Assembly: GCA_029718625.1 (NCBI GenBank)
Contig: CM056381.1
Coordinates: 58,584,157-58,648,156 of the forward strand
Length of the DNA stretch: 64,000 nt
Reading direction: 5' to 3'
Origin: Synaphobranchus kaupii
Lineage: Eukaryota; Chordata; Actinopteri; Anguilliformes; Synaphobranchidae
The position numbers and the translations under genes were made by a program. Under the pieces are notes generated by a model that did not search any database, was not told the origin of the DNA, and saw only the letters and a list, made by a program, of their open reading frames with translations. The number at the start of each line of letters is the position of its first letter. Position 1 is the stretch's first letter. This document shows positions 1-10,299 of this stretch, in pieces.

Positions 1-690
1 ATTCTGAGTAGAATTTGTGTGAGGTGGTTCAGTAGACTAATTGTCCTGTGTAGCCCACACTCTGCTGTACCTGGGTTCTTTGGTATTGCAATGAATACTG
101 CCTTTAAAAGATATTCTGGTAATTTTCCACTGTTGTATTTTTTTATTCAAAAGGATTGTTAATTTCTCTATACCAAAATCTTCTAGTGCTTCATACAGTT
201 CAACCGGAATGTTATTTGGTCCAGGTGATTTCCCCTTTCGCATTTTCTTCATAGCATGTTCCACTTCTTCTTTTAGTATTGCTGGGCCCTCGTTGTCTTT
301 GCCATTATCAAAGTTGTCCCCTCTGTCTTTGTCGTCGTATAGGTCTTTGATGTATTCTGACCATCTTTGTATTATTTTTCCTTTTTCCATAATTATAGAG
401 CCATCTTTTGCTTTTATACATCCTGTTGTTATCCGACTTCTCTTTCGATTTGTGACCGATTTGATCTCGTCGTGCATACGTTTGCTATTGTTGGTCTTCT
501 GCAATCGTTCTATTAGCTCAAATTTGTCATTAAGCCATTTTTCTTTTGCTTCCTTGCACTTGGTTGTTATTTGTGCCTGCAAGGATACGTAGACTTCTTC
601 GTTTTCCTTACATTTTCTTCTTTGTTCCATAAGATTCAGAATGTCTTCCGTCATCCATTTCTTTTTAGCTTTAGTTTTTTGACAACTATA
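1..690 (-). pseudogene. Non-LTR retrotransposon fragment with reverse transcriptase start
   Basis: Minus-strand reading from about 690 down to 37 encodes the linker between endonuclease and reverse transcriptase plus the first RT motifs of a LINE ORF2. Visible motifs are KEKWLNDKFELIE, then WSEYIKDLYDD, then KKMRKGKSPGPNNIPVELYEAL, the typical RT fingers entry (KGKSPGxDxIPxEL). The frame breaks near position 125. A one-base shift restores a frame reading AVFIAIPKNPGTAECG and then HRTISLLNHL, the next conserved RT block, which continues to the window edge. So this is a frameshifted copy whose remaining RT domain lies outside the window. The 5' side stops near 690 where AT-rich unrelated DNA begins, as in 5'-truncated copies. 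The clade (RTE, Nimb or L1-like) is not resolved. Confidence 0.85.
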
Positions 691-1390
691 GGTCTATGTA
701 ATTCTATATTAGTTATGTTCTATGTGTATTAATTATAATATCCACTATGTAATTACTTGATAATTATGCAGTGAAGGAGTAATGCTTATATTTACCATCC
801 TTCTCCTTAAGCAGAGAATGGTTAATAGAAGAATGGACACACTGCTTTTGTAAAGCATTCAAAAACACAAAGCGTAGGGAGGACTCGGATTGGGATGGCA
901 GGTATGCCATCTGCCAAGTTACGGCTTGGCAGGGCATGCCCCATACCTATACAGCACAAAGAGTTTGGCACTTTCCAGGGTTTCCTACAGAGGTAGCCAC
1001 AATGACCACAGACTCTCAGCCCTTAACAACATTAACTTCTGTATGTTCTGACCTCATGTAACCACACAGCACTCAGATAGAATTTCACACATCCACACAA
1101 TAAAGCCCCAAACTTGGGTTATTTTGTGTTTTTTCTCCTTCTGCTTCTTCTTCTTCTTATTCTTCTCATTGTTCTTCTTCTTCCCATTTTTCCTGCCTAC
1201 CCAGAGACCCTCACTACCTGCCTGCCTCCGTACCCTCAAAGAATAATTATCCTCATTGGATAACAACATTGCATACCTGCTCTCCCAAGCTTATCACCCA
1301 ATAGAAACGCAAACAATAATCTGCACACATCACAGAATCACAGACAAAACCGCTATATGGCTTTGTGTATTTCATGAAGCTACTGTGGCC
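691..1390. other. Intergenic, with TTC-rich microsatellite
   Basis: No gene is supported. A TTC/TTCT-rich simple repeat occupies about 1138-1190 and is the reason for a lysine-rich chance frame on the minus strand. The rest is AT-rich and unremarkable. Confidence 0.6.
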
Positions 1391-1392
1391 TA

Positions 1393-1580
1393 CTGGTTAC
1401 AGTTGCTGCCTCTCACACAGAGGATTGGGGGTTTGAGCCCAACAAGACACAAGTTTATATTCGACAAAAACAATGTGCAACTGTTAAATACTTTTCATTT
1501 ATTACTTACTGTTATTATTTTCACATTAACAAATGTATTTTTATTGCAAAGGCAAAAGTCGTTTCCAATATTAACTGTTC
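1393..1580 (+). repeat. tRNA-like SINE, copy 1 of a tandem pair
   Basis: The head has a box A-like stretch (CTGGTTACAGTTGCTGCC) and a box B-like stretch (GGGTTTGAGCCC) about 35 bases apart, as in a tRNA-derived RNA polymerase III promoter. The tail ends in TTTTTATTGCAAAGGCAAAA followed by CAATATTAACTGTTCA. The same head and tail recur from 1686, so this is an interspersed unit and not a functional tRNA. No intact cloverleaf was found. Confidence 0.55.
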
Positions 1581-1685
1581 AATGTTTTACTTGTATTTCA
1601 CTTGTACTACAGCGAAATGGTGAAAGTCAGATGGACAGACAAATGGCCTATAGCCTATACCACGTCACTGTATCCCTTTGGTCTT

Positions 1686-1860
1686 CTGGTTAGCGTCAAG
1701 CCTTAGAATGCGAGAGACATGGGTTCGTACCCCTCCTGGTTGGTACCAAAGTGTAATTTAATTTTGGACTCAAACAGTGTGCACATGTTCTGGTTTTCTC
1801 ATACAAGAATGTTTTTTTTATTGAAAAGGCAAAGACACGTTTACAATATTAACTGTTCAC
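1686..1860 (+). repeat. tRNA-like SINE, copy 2 of a tandem pair
   Basis: Box A-like CTGGTTAGCGTCAAGCC and box B GGGTTCGTACCCC are visible, the latter close to the consensus GGTTCRANNCC. The tail TATTGAAAAGGCAAAGACACG followed by CAATATTAACTGTTCA matches copy 1. The offset from copy 1 is about 290 bases, in the same direction. Confidence 0.55.
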
Positions 1861-3392
1861 TTAAAGTAGCCAGTTAGTTAAACAATTCAGTCACTGGACA
1901 CGGCAGTAATGCAATAGGCTAGCTAATGTTATGGGAACAGGTATCCCATGGCCATTTGTCAAGCAAAGAAAAAAGTTTCAACGCAGAATATCATCTGGTT
2001 AACATCGCATTGTTGCACTAATGTAAAAAAAAATATATAAATAACTGTGCCATTGGCTACATATTTTAATCTCACACAAATGCAGACAAAAAAATGTGTC
2101 TGTGTGGAGCCTGCTGTGCTCTTGTGCCGCAGTCATGTCTAGACTCACTGTGGAAACCGATCCTTCAACGCTCGACTTGACTCGATTTCTTTATTATGGC
2201 TTCATTCATTTCTTCACTTCAGCTCTGTTCAGTTTATCCTTTTCACACATGACACAACGTCACCATAAAATTACTAGGAAAATTAAGAATTTACGATAAT
2301 ACATTCAGAATTGATGATAGCCTACTATAAACTGAAATCCCTTAAGAGATCAGATTTATAAACCTCCAATTACCCAAACATATCTGTTTCATGGTTAGTC
2401 ACTTAAAAAAATTATAGAATAGCCTCTGAACATTGCTCTAGTCTACGCTACTCTGCAGACAATGTAGCTTACGGCAAACACTTTTAATTATAATAATGAG
2501 AAGAAGAATAATCTCTGGTAGGCTACTTTCTTAGTAGTATCTATTGTGCTCTTTCTGGCTAAGATTCCTGGGAAATATGCATTGTCCAATGAAGCTTGTT
2601 AGCCAACGTTAGTTTTGCCAGAGAAACGTCAGTCAGCTACTAGTCAGGAAGCAGGTACAAGCTAGGCTACTACAAAGCGAATCAACATGCCTTAAATTAG
2701 TCATTAAATACAGCTCATCTACAAATTATTTTAATGTAATTGTGGGCTATCGGTAATAGGAGAAATATTCTCATTCTCGTCAGCACAGGGCGTTATGCTT
2801 ATGCGAATGTCTGCATGCATTTATTTTGAATGCATGTATTCTGTATGCATGTCGCTCTCGATGTCATTATCTTCATGCATTATTCATCATTAGTTAGCTA
2901 TCAAAAATAAGTAATATCTGATAAAAAACGTTTAAAAAAAAGCCAAGTTACTCACGCATACAGAGCGCTGTCTATAAGTCCTTAATTCCAACTTGCAAAA
3001 ACTAGGCCTGTCTTTAAAAGTATTGATATCAAAATGTGGCCAAGTTGCAACTAACAATATTGCCTATTGTAGCTCACACTAAATGAACTAGCTCTATTCC
3101 AAAGCAATGCTATCCAAACTCAGATAGTATACAGTGAACCTTGTGACCAGTTGGCTTGTCTTAGAAACCAGATGGTCAGATCTCAAGAGATCTTAAGACA
3201 GTCTTACTTTGCTGCCTGGGAACAGCACATATTGTAGCAGCAATAGATATGCCAGGGACATGTCATCTTAGATTCTCAGAAGGCGGTATTTGGCAGTCTC
3301 CCTTTCGTGCTATTCAAACATGGAATTCGACATGTTGCTGCCTTTATTGTAGACCTTCATGGAGTCATTGTGGTTGGTTAGAAAATATTGGG
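1861..3392. other. Intergenic, no gene seen
   Basis: AT-rich sequence with short chance frames only. Several ATGCAT-containing words cluster around 2810-2880. Nothing codes convincingly on either strand. Confidence 0.5.
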
Positions 3393-5206
3393 TGTAATGA
3401 GGCGTGACGTGTGAGGAAGGAGGAGCCAAACGCAGCAAGGGGATTCTTAAAGCCCTAGGGCCACTAAGGCGGGAAACCCCGCAGATAAGGGAGGAGACAA
3501 TACAACGAACACACACACACCACAGCTACAGACCGGCTCACAGTTACATACCACAGAGTAGAAGCACAAACGCCTGGTTTCACAACAAGAAAACCCAACA
3601 AGGCGAAAGGGAACAAATAACTGCTACCCCATACTTCTACAAGCTAAGTAACTAAAAAATGAGCCGGAAATAGAACGCCCTGTCTCGATAACAAGACGCA
3701 TAAGAACAGGCGAGTAGCACAATGGCACAAACAAAACAAACAGCAAACACAGAAAACTAATACCTATTGGTATAGGAGGAGGCGAAGGAACAGAGATAAC
3801 GTTCCTTGGCTACTTCCATAAGCAGGCAGTCATATGCAGAACATAAAGGAGGTAAACGCCCGATCTCCCCAGGGGGGAAGAAACATTTTACAGGCGAGCC
3901 AACAGAGCACCGCAGTCCCATAGCCTTACCAGCAAAATGACCAAGCTTAAAATAGAAAGCCACGCCCAAGCCTCTCAGAAAGGGGAAATGCAACGAGGCG
4001 AAGGAACAGATAATTAACGTTCCACGGCTTAGATTGGGGCTCGCAGTCAAACGCAAACATGTCCAAAACATCGCTCGGTCTCCCTAAGAGACGAATTGCA
4101 CCGAAGGGCGAACAGAATCGCCCAAATCTCCATACACGGAGAAAGAGCACAAAAGACGAAAGGACAGCTGCACAGAAACTATCAGCTATCTGACTAACAC
4201 AAGCACAAACACAAATACAAGCCCTGCCTCTCAGTAAGGGGAAATGTAACGAGGCGAACAGGAACAGAGATTTAACGTTCCATGGCTAAGATTGAGGCTC
4301 GCAGTCAAACGCAAACATGTCCAAAACATCGCCCGGTCTCCCTAAGAGACGAATTGCACCGAAGGGCGAACAGAACTACAGTTCCGAACAGAATCGCCCA
4401 AATCTCCATACACGGAGAAAGAGCACAAAAGACGAAAGGACAGCTGCACCGAAACTATCGGCTATCTGACTAACACAAGCACAAACACAAATACAAGCCC
4501 TGCCTCTCAGTAAGGAGAAATGTAACGAAAAACCCCGACTCACAACAAAGGGGAACGTAGTCCATGAGAAGGAGACAAAACAGAGAATAAACGTACCAAA
4601 GCTACTCACTGGCTCACCGTAACACAGAAATGAGTAGAAGCAAACGCCAGGACTCTCAGTAGAAACCAAATAACAGGCGAAAGGGAACAAAGAACAGCTA
4701 CTCTACACTTCTACAAGCTAAGCAACCTAGTAGAAGCGAAACGCCCGATCTCCCATGAGACGACATGCACCGAAGGGCGAACAGAACTACAGTTCCGAAC
4801 AGAATCGCCCAAATCTCCATACACGGAGAAAAAGCACAAAAAGGCTAAATAGAGCAGAGATTTACGGTCCCAAACTTCTACGAGATAAGTAACTACCAAG
4901 CCAGCAAGAAATAAGCCCTGCCTCAACAAAGAGGCGTTAAAATAGGCGAGTAGCCCAAATGGTACGAGTAACTCACAACCAACAAAAACACCACAATACA
5001 AAACAAATGAACAAACAATGAACAATTAATGTCGAAGCCCCGATAGAAGGAAACGGAAGGCTTAAATAGCTCTGTGACCACACACAGGTGTAGACGTTAA
5101 CAGAAAGCTCAGCAGGGCGGAGCAATCATCTACTAAAAGGGCAGCGCCCTCGCATGGCCACTAAGGAAAACGACCGCATAGGGAAACAGGGTTAAAAACC
5201 ATGACA
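3393..5206 (-). mobile_element. Solo LTR, family F, copy 1 (minus orientation)
   Basis: The 1814-bp block starts TGTAATGAGG and ends AACCATGACA, so it has the TG...CA ends of an LTR. The flanks TTGGG (3388-3392) and TTGGT (5207-5211) look like a 5-bp target duplication with one substitution. Read on the minus strand it begins TGTCATGG, and a TATA-like CTATTTAAG lies near 5062-5070 on that strand, where a U3 promoter would sit. No primer-binding site, polypurine tract or gag-pol frame flanks it, so it is a solo LTR. An inverted second copy lies at 54018-55871. Superfamily is unproven; a Ty3/Gypsy-like retrotransposon is my guess. Confidence 0.7.
3990..4510. repeat. 258-bp tandem duplication inside LTR copy 1
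   Basis: Two near-identical units follow each other. The word GCAGTCAAACGCAAACATGT occurs at 4043 and 4301, a period of 258 bases. Shared inner words include CCTAAGAGACGAATTGCACC and CTATCTGACTAACACAAGCA. The second unit carries an extra short insertion (ACTACAGTTCCGAACAGA). Confidence 0.85.
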
Positions 5207-5356
5207 TTGGTTACATCCTGAAAGGTGGACAGGTTTATCTCTGCACTGCTTACATTGGAGAGGTATAAGCCTGGCATGCATGAGGCTACCATTTATCTGC
5301 AGCAATTGTTTTAGCATAATATGTGTTGAAAATAAACACAACGATAATAATTATCA

Positions 5357-5438
5357 CTATTATTATTATTATTATTAATTATTATGATAATACTAATACT
5401 ACTACTACTACTACTAATAATAATAATAATAATAATAA
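5357..5438. repeat. ATT/ACT trinucleotide microsatellite
   Basis: A compound run of ATT, ACT and AAT triplets over about 80 bases. Confidence 0.95.
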
Positions 5439-6410
5439 ACCTATATAAACCATACCATGTTGGCTCAATTGTTTAGGTGATGGTTCATCTAGGTTCAATG
5501 TATCACTATATAAACCTGCTTGTTACATCTGTATTAAGTTTATCCTTGAATACTACAAATCACTTGTCAGTGGAGTGGATTTAGCTGGAATTATAGCAGC
5601 CTTCTGTGAAGCATGGGCACTGGCCCAAGAGCACACAAATGACTATGATAGAATAGCACATCTACTGGAAGTTTATACAAGGTACTGTTATTCCTGAGAA
5701 GTAGCCAAATGCTGCTACGGATTTATTTATTTGTTTGTTTGTTTATTTTGTTAGGTTGTAAAACTATATGACTCTGGGTTTTTGGCAGAAAATGTTTTAT
5801 TGAAGTTATTATTAAGATTGATATGGTACTGCTATGAATAAATATATTTGTTTCATAGGTTGCAAGTACAGAATTTTAAAACAGGTTTTACAATAGAAAT
5901 TATTAATGTTGCACCATGGTTTGTATGCTAATACGGATTATTATTATTTTTCGACAGGGTTACATTTCCGCTCTACTCTAATGCCATATCATTATGTATC
6001 TGAAACAGCCCTGAAAGCCCTTAGCCATGATATACTTTGTATAGTTCTTGCATAATAATACATTAGAAGAGTTATTATTCATTCTCATTTTTTTTCTTTT
6101 ACCTCTGTTTTTATTGTGTATGTCTTACAGTATTTTATACAGTATCTTGTATGTTGTTGGGGGTTTATGTTGGTGGTGTGGGTTGGATGAGGGTGGGGAT
6201 CTGTTTGGGTTTTTGGGGGGATGGAGTTGGTGGATTGGGGGTCTGGCTGGGGTTTTCTTAGTTTTGAGGGACATGGGAGTGAGGGTGGGGGTGTCTGGGC
6301 ATCACAGGGCTAAATGGAGACTATAACCAAATGAGGAAGTTTGCTTTCTTTAATTATCATTTTGTTATTCTCTCATTTTATATTGATTTAAAAAAGGAAT
6401 AAAGTTTTTC
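5439..6410. other. Intergenic with G-rich tract
   Basis: No gene. From 6150 to 6300 the plus strand is strongly G-rich. At 6275-6299 four G-runs are separated by 5, 1 and 5 bases, which fits the G-quadruplex pattern. Confidence 0.6.
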
Positions 6411-6412
6411 TT

Positions 6413-6415
<3 letters not shown>

Positions 6416-6474
<59 letters not shown>
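6416..6474. repeat. (TG)n microsatellite
   Basis: About 29 uninterrupted TG dinucleotides, a class prone to Z-DNA and length polymorphism. Confidence 0.98.
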
Positions 6475-6475
<1 letters not shown>

Positions 6476-6696
6476 TGGTCAGTAATGAAAATACATATTG
6501 TAGTTATAATAACAAAGCTTGTTTTCTTATATGTTGGCTACATCTTAGTTTGTTTTTAATTCCCAGCATGCAGCACTGGCATGGCATATTGTACACCATT
6601 GTTTTGGTTGCACACACATGAAAATGCATGCACATTACATTGTGTCTGCAGGGTCTGGTTATTCTTCCATACCAGGAATAATTATATTAAAATACT

Positions 6697-6790
6697 TATT
6701 AGGGCTGTCAAAGTTTACCTGTCAACGCATTCAATTATAATGCTTAACATGTCAATTTTCTAATGCAATTAAAGCACTTTCCCATAATTA
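6697..6790. repeat. Possible MITE end fragment
   Basis: Starts AGGGCTGTCAAAGTTTACC and continues with a TCAATTATAATGC-type core. This resembles the termini of a common fish hAT-like MITE. No matching second end was found. Confidence 0.3.
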
Positions 6791-6979
6791 CAATTTCCAG
6801 CAAGTGTTCATGTATTGCATGCTGTCAGTGTTCCTCATAGCAAAGGGAGATACAAAACTGTGGACTTGCCTTTTTTTACCGTCATGGAAATGTAATGAAA
6901 GACTAAATAGTTCATCAATCCATTTTGTTTCACAAACTTTTCTTTTTGAAACACAACAGTACCTTTAACAGGACCGGTA

Positions 6980-7310
6980 CGGCCCAGTTTCTTATTGTTG
7001 GTCTCTGTCAAGCTGGGCCCAATTCAGCACATAATTCCAAGTGAATGGCTCCTGGGAATTTAAATTGGCTCATTAGCCAGTCATCATCATGGGCCAGGAA
7101 ATCCTTGTGGTCCCTGAACACCCGTTCCCTTCTAATTGTACCATTTGCGTAGTCTTCCCGTGCTAAAACAGCCATAATGCCTGATTACACGGCATCATTA
7201 CCTGGCCATTTATAAGGCTGCGATAATCCCTCCACCTGCTTCACACCTGAAATGTGTTGCTTTCAATTGAGCCATGACACGTATCAGCCCCTGATCATGA
7301 GACATTATCA
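6980..7310. other. Candidate conserved non-coding element
   Basis: This stretch has balanced composition, no repeat signature and no open frame. It is dense in words typical of vertebrate enhancers: TAATTG, CTCATTAG, TTTATAAGGCTG, CAATTGAGCC. It stands out from the AT-rich degenerate surroundings. Conservation cannot be shown from one sequence, so this is inference. Confidence 0.3.
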
Positions 7311-8925
7311 AAATAGAAGTTTTCTGGACAGTCTAGATGCTTAAATATGGACTTTCAGACTACCACCAAAAGGACAGAACTGCTACTTGGATGTTCCTCT
7401 GACAAGGCATATGACTATTAGAAGGCTGTATGAAGTGAAAATAAATTGAGTGAAACGGGTGCAACATTTATCCGTAATTGACTACTTTGTCATCTGAGTA
7501 TCCAATTCCCAGTCTCCAAAATGTGCATCTGATGGTACATTTGTCGGTGTGCCCAAGACTCCAACTGTGGTCCTTTTCTCCTGCAAAAACCATCTGCCTA
7601 ACTGTGCAAGGGGCAAGATACACCTGTGTCCTCGACCAGGTAGGTTTACCACTGGTCCATGTGGTTTGACTTCTCAATTATTGACCAAACAGTGTAAAGT
7701 GGTAGCTTCAGTTTTTTATTTATTTATTTATTTATTTATTGTAACCACCTTCTGGTGAAGGTCAACAACCTCTTGTCTTGTTTCTTCTGAGAGATCTTTT
7801 TGGCCTTTCTCCATGGTGATGGATGATACATGGATTTTACATATGCGTTTCCTAACTTATGAACCTCAGTGAATTATTATTCAATTATTATTCAATGCAG
7901 GATAAGCAAGTTAGCCAGATAACTCTAGATAATACCATGAAATAACCTCAGATAACCTCACTTTCTTCAATATCAGCAGCAAACAATATGTATGAATAAA
8001 TCACACTCCTGAACCAGATTCTAATGCATTTTCATCAACTGAAATCTCTAATCTAATATGATGTGATGACACAGCCTTATCGTTCCCACAGTTATCTGGA
8101 ACTTTGTAATCATATTTTGTGTAATAACCCTCAGAAAGCCATGGGAAACCAAAATAAAGTTTAAAAAGTAGCATCTTCATGGACTTATTTTTACTGGATT
8201 TTATTTCAAATAATTATTGGTGTGTGTAAGTGTGAATAAGTGCATTTGATTGAATCCAGCCCATATACTGTTTAAGGGCATAAGCAATTCAATCAAACCC
8301 TTCAGATTAATCTGGTGCCTTATCTCAATCATGGCTACTTTATTCACTTTCTATCTCGAATTATGGCAGCAGGATATTTGATGGGCCCTGCCAAGCACTC
8401 CAGGGGCCAACAAACATTGCAATGTACAACATGTTGTACTAAACCAAACTTTAAAGAAAAAATGTTAACCTGTTAAACCTAGTTAATTATGTTAGTAATG
8501 CAATTTGAGCATGCTCTGTTTCTAACAATGTTCTATTAAATTAAAAGCAAAAAAGTTTGCTGTTCCTTTGCGTGACGGACCAAAGAGATTAAATGCACCA
8601 GCCTATAAATGCATTTTTACACTCATATTCGCTGCTAGCGGCAGCTGCCTGCTTTTTTTTTAAACGTCCAACACTTGTAACTGTTGCTACAGTTGTGCAT
8701 GTTATTTAAATTGTTTCCTACTCCTGCACATGAGATCTATTCATTAATTTAATAACTTGATGTTTTTTAAAACACTCCATGATTCCTGCCTTTTTTTTTC
8801 AAAGTTTAACTTTGCCATGACTGCTCCATGACTTTAGCCAATGTTTTCTACAACAAACACTCAGCCATTTTACAGAGAAACAACACCAAGAACAGTAAGT
8901 GTCAGCCACACAGTTTTTTTTTTTT
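7311..8925. other. Intergenic, no gene seen
   Basis: Contains a (TTTA)n run at about 7713-7740. Chance frames around 7470-7760 share no recognisable protein similarity. Nothing else can be supported. Confidence 0.5.
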
Positions 8926-9965
8926 TACTGTGAATACGACTACTGGGGCTTGGCTTCTGGATATGGATCAGATTTTGACTATGTCGTGCTTGGCTCAGGC
9001 CTAGTGTCCAGAGAGACAGTTGTTTGGGATTTTGCCCAAAAAGTGCCATGGGATCTTCATTTACCACATTAAATGAGGACATCAATGTAATTCCTCATCT
9101 GAAGAATGGCACAGTACATCCATCATTGTCCTGGGTATTGGGTTTTCTATTTGGTGCAGAAAAAGTGTGTCCACTACTAACCCACCAACACTTCTTCCAA
9201 CAGTAACTTAGTTTTCCTATGAGGTCTCCCATCCAAGTACAAACCAGTGGCGTAATTTCAGCAAACAGTAGCAAGTAAGCTGGGGGGTGAAATGCTCAAG
9301 CGATTTTTAAAAAACACCTTTTAAATAGTGGATTTTGGTGACTTCTAAAGAAAGATTATTCTAAAAATCGTCTATCATTAGTTCTTAACTAATCACGATT
9401 AGCATTTAGCTATCTAATGTGGTAAAACATACTAAACAATGTTTGATTAGCTAGGTTGATACACATTCTTGAAATGAGCAAAAAGTTCATTTCAGAGACA
9501 TTAGTCTCTGCTCTATGCACTTTCTAGCTGGATAGCATATGTAGTCGTAGCTCATTTTTCCTATTCCCTTCTTGCAGCAATAAAAAACAATTCCCACATT
9601 AGAGTAATGTTAATTAATTATACACTATTATACACAAGTTTTCAGGACTCACCTGTAAAGTTTTTCTGTCTGCTAGCTAGTTAGCTGCTGGTCAACTAAC
9701 AGTTAGCTAGCATTAGCAGGATAGGTTAACGTGCTGGCGAAAGTGATTCGCAGGAACAAAATGCCAATTCTGTTTTGCCTGACTTTTACTTGGACGGGGG
9801 ATCGGGAAGGTGCACTCTCCCTCTCCAGGCAGAGTAGCAGGACAGCCGAGAAGCCATGCCCAAATGGCCTTTGAAACCGGAGGCTAGGGTATGGCAAGAG
9901 CCATACTCTGCCATACCCAAATGACGCCACTGGTACAAACCCAGCTTAGCGAAGCATGCAGAATG
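8926..9965 (-). repeat. 5S rRNA-derived SINE (SINE3-like), split by a hAT element
   Basis: On the minus strand, TTCGCTAAGCTGGG (about 9940-9957) and, after the insertion, GTACTTGGATGGGAGACC-like sequence (9222-9242) correspond to the internal promoter region of 5S rRNA (GCTAAGCAGGG ... TTAGTACTTGGATGGGAGACC). Downstream comes the typical body of the fish 5S-derived SINE: AAACTAAGTTACTGTTGGAA, then GTGCCATTCTTCAGATGAGG and GATCCCATGGCACTTTTTGG. It is old and mutated. It is an RNA polymerase III retroposon, not a working 5S gene. The interruption at 9245-9932 is listed separately. Confidence 0.8.
9245..9932. mobile_element. hAT-type DNA transposon, non-autonomous, 688 bp
   Basis: Terminal inverted repeats CAGTGGCGTAATTT and, on the other strand, CAGTGGCGTCATTT. 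The flanks 9237-9244 and 9933-9940 are both GTACAAAC, a perfect 8-bp target-site duplication as hAT transposases make. Removing one copy restores a continuous 5S-derived SINE. No transposase frame is present: the body is AT-rich with short chance frames, so it depends on a transposase made elsewhere. Confidence 0.9.
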
Positions 9966-10299
9966 GCTTGTGATGAACAGAATGTGATAGACTGTTTAAG
10001 TTAGTTTCTCTTTCAGATCTGGTCAGTCCAATTCCAAAATGAACTTACGTTTTTCGTCAAAGCATCACTTGATAGTGAGTGATAGAGTTAATAGCAGAGA
10101 ATAAATAAAACAAAATCATTTACATTTGGAAGGCAGACTTGTGGGCTTGCTTTAGCTAATACTAATGTTAAAATGTGAATTATGCATTCTGTTTCCAAAC
10201 TTTTAGAGTTTTAAAAGCAAATGCAGCCACTGTAGAGATACACATTCAGGTGTGATGTGATTGATTTCCTTGGGTCCTGTAAATGTTCTTTCTGTTATA
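9966..10299. other. Intergenic spacer
   Basis: About 330 bases between the 5S-derived SINE and the Harbinger-like element. No features. Confidence 0.5.

Noticed and set aside
209..592. 127-codon plus frame opposite the LINE
   Set aside because: It is the antisense shadow of the reverse transcriptase coding sequence on the minus strand.
1686..1745. Functional tRNA gene
   Set aside because: Box B is good but stems do not pair, and the same unit is repeated with a retroposon tail.
3757..5025. Series of roughly 104-codon minus frames
   Set aside because: Produced by the LTR and its tandem repeat; composition is that of the repeat and the frames are not shared between units.
6412..6621. Frame rich in Val-Cys repeats
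   Set aside because: Direct translation of the TG microsatellite.
9222..9960. 5S rRNA gene
   Set aside because: Only the internal promoter part is kept, it is mutated and followed by a SINE body.
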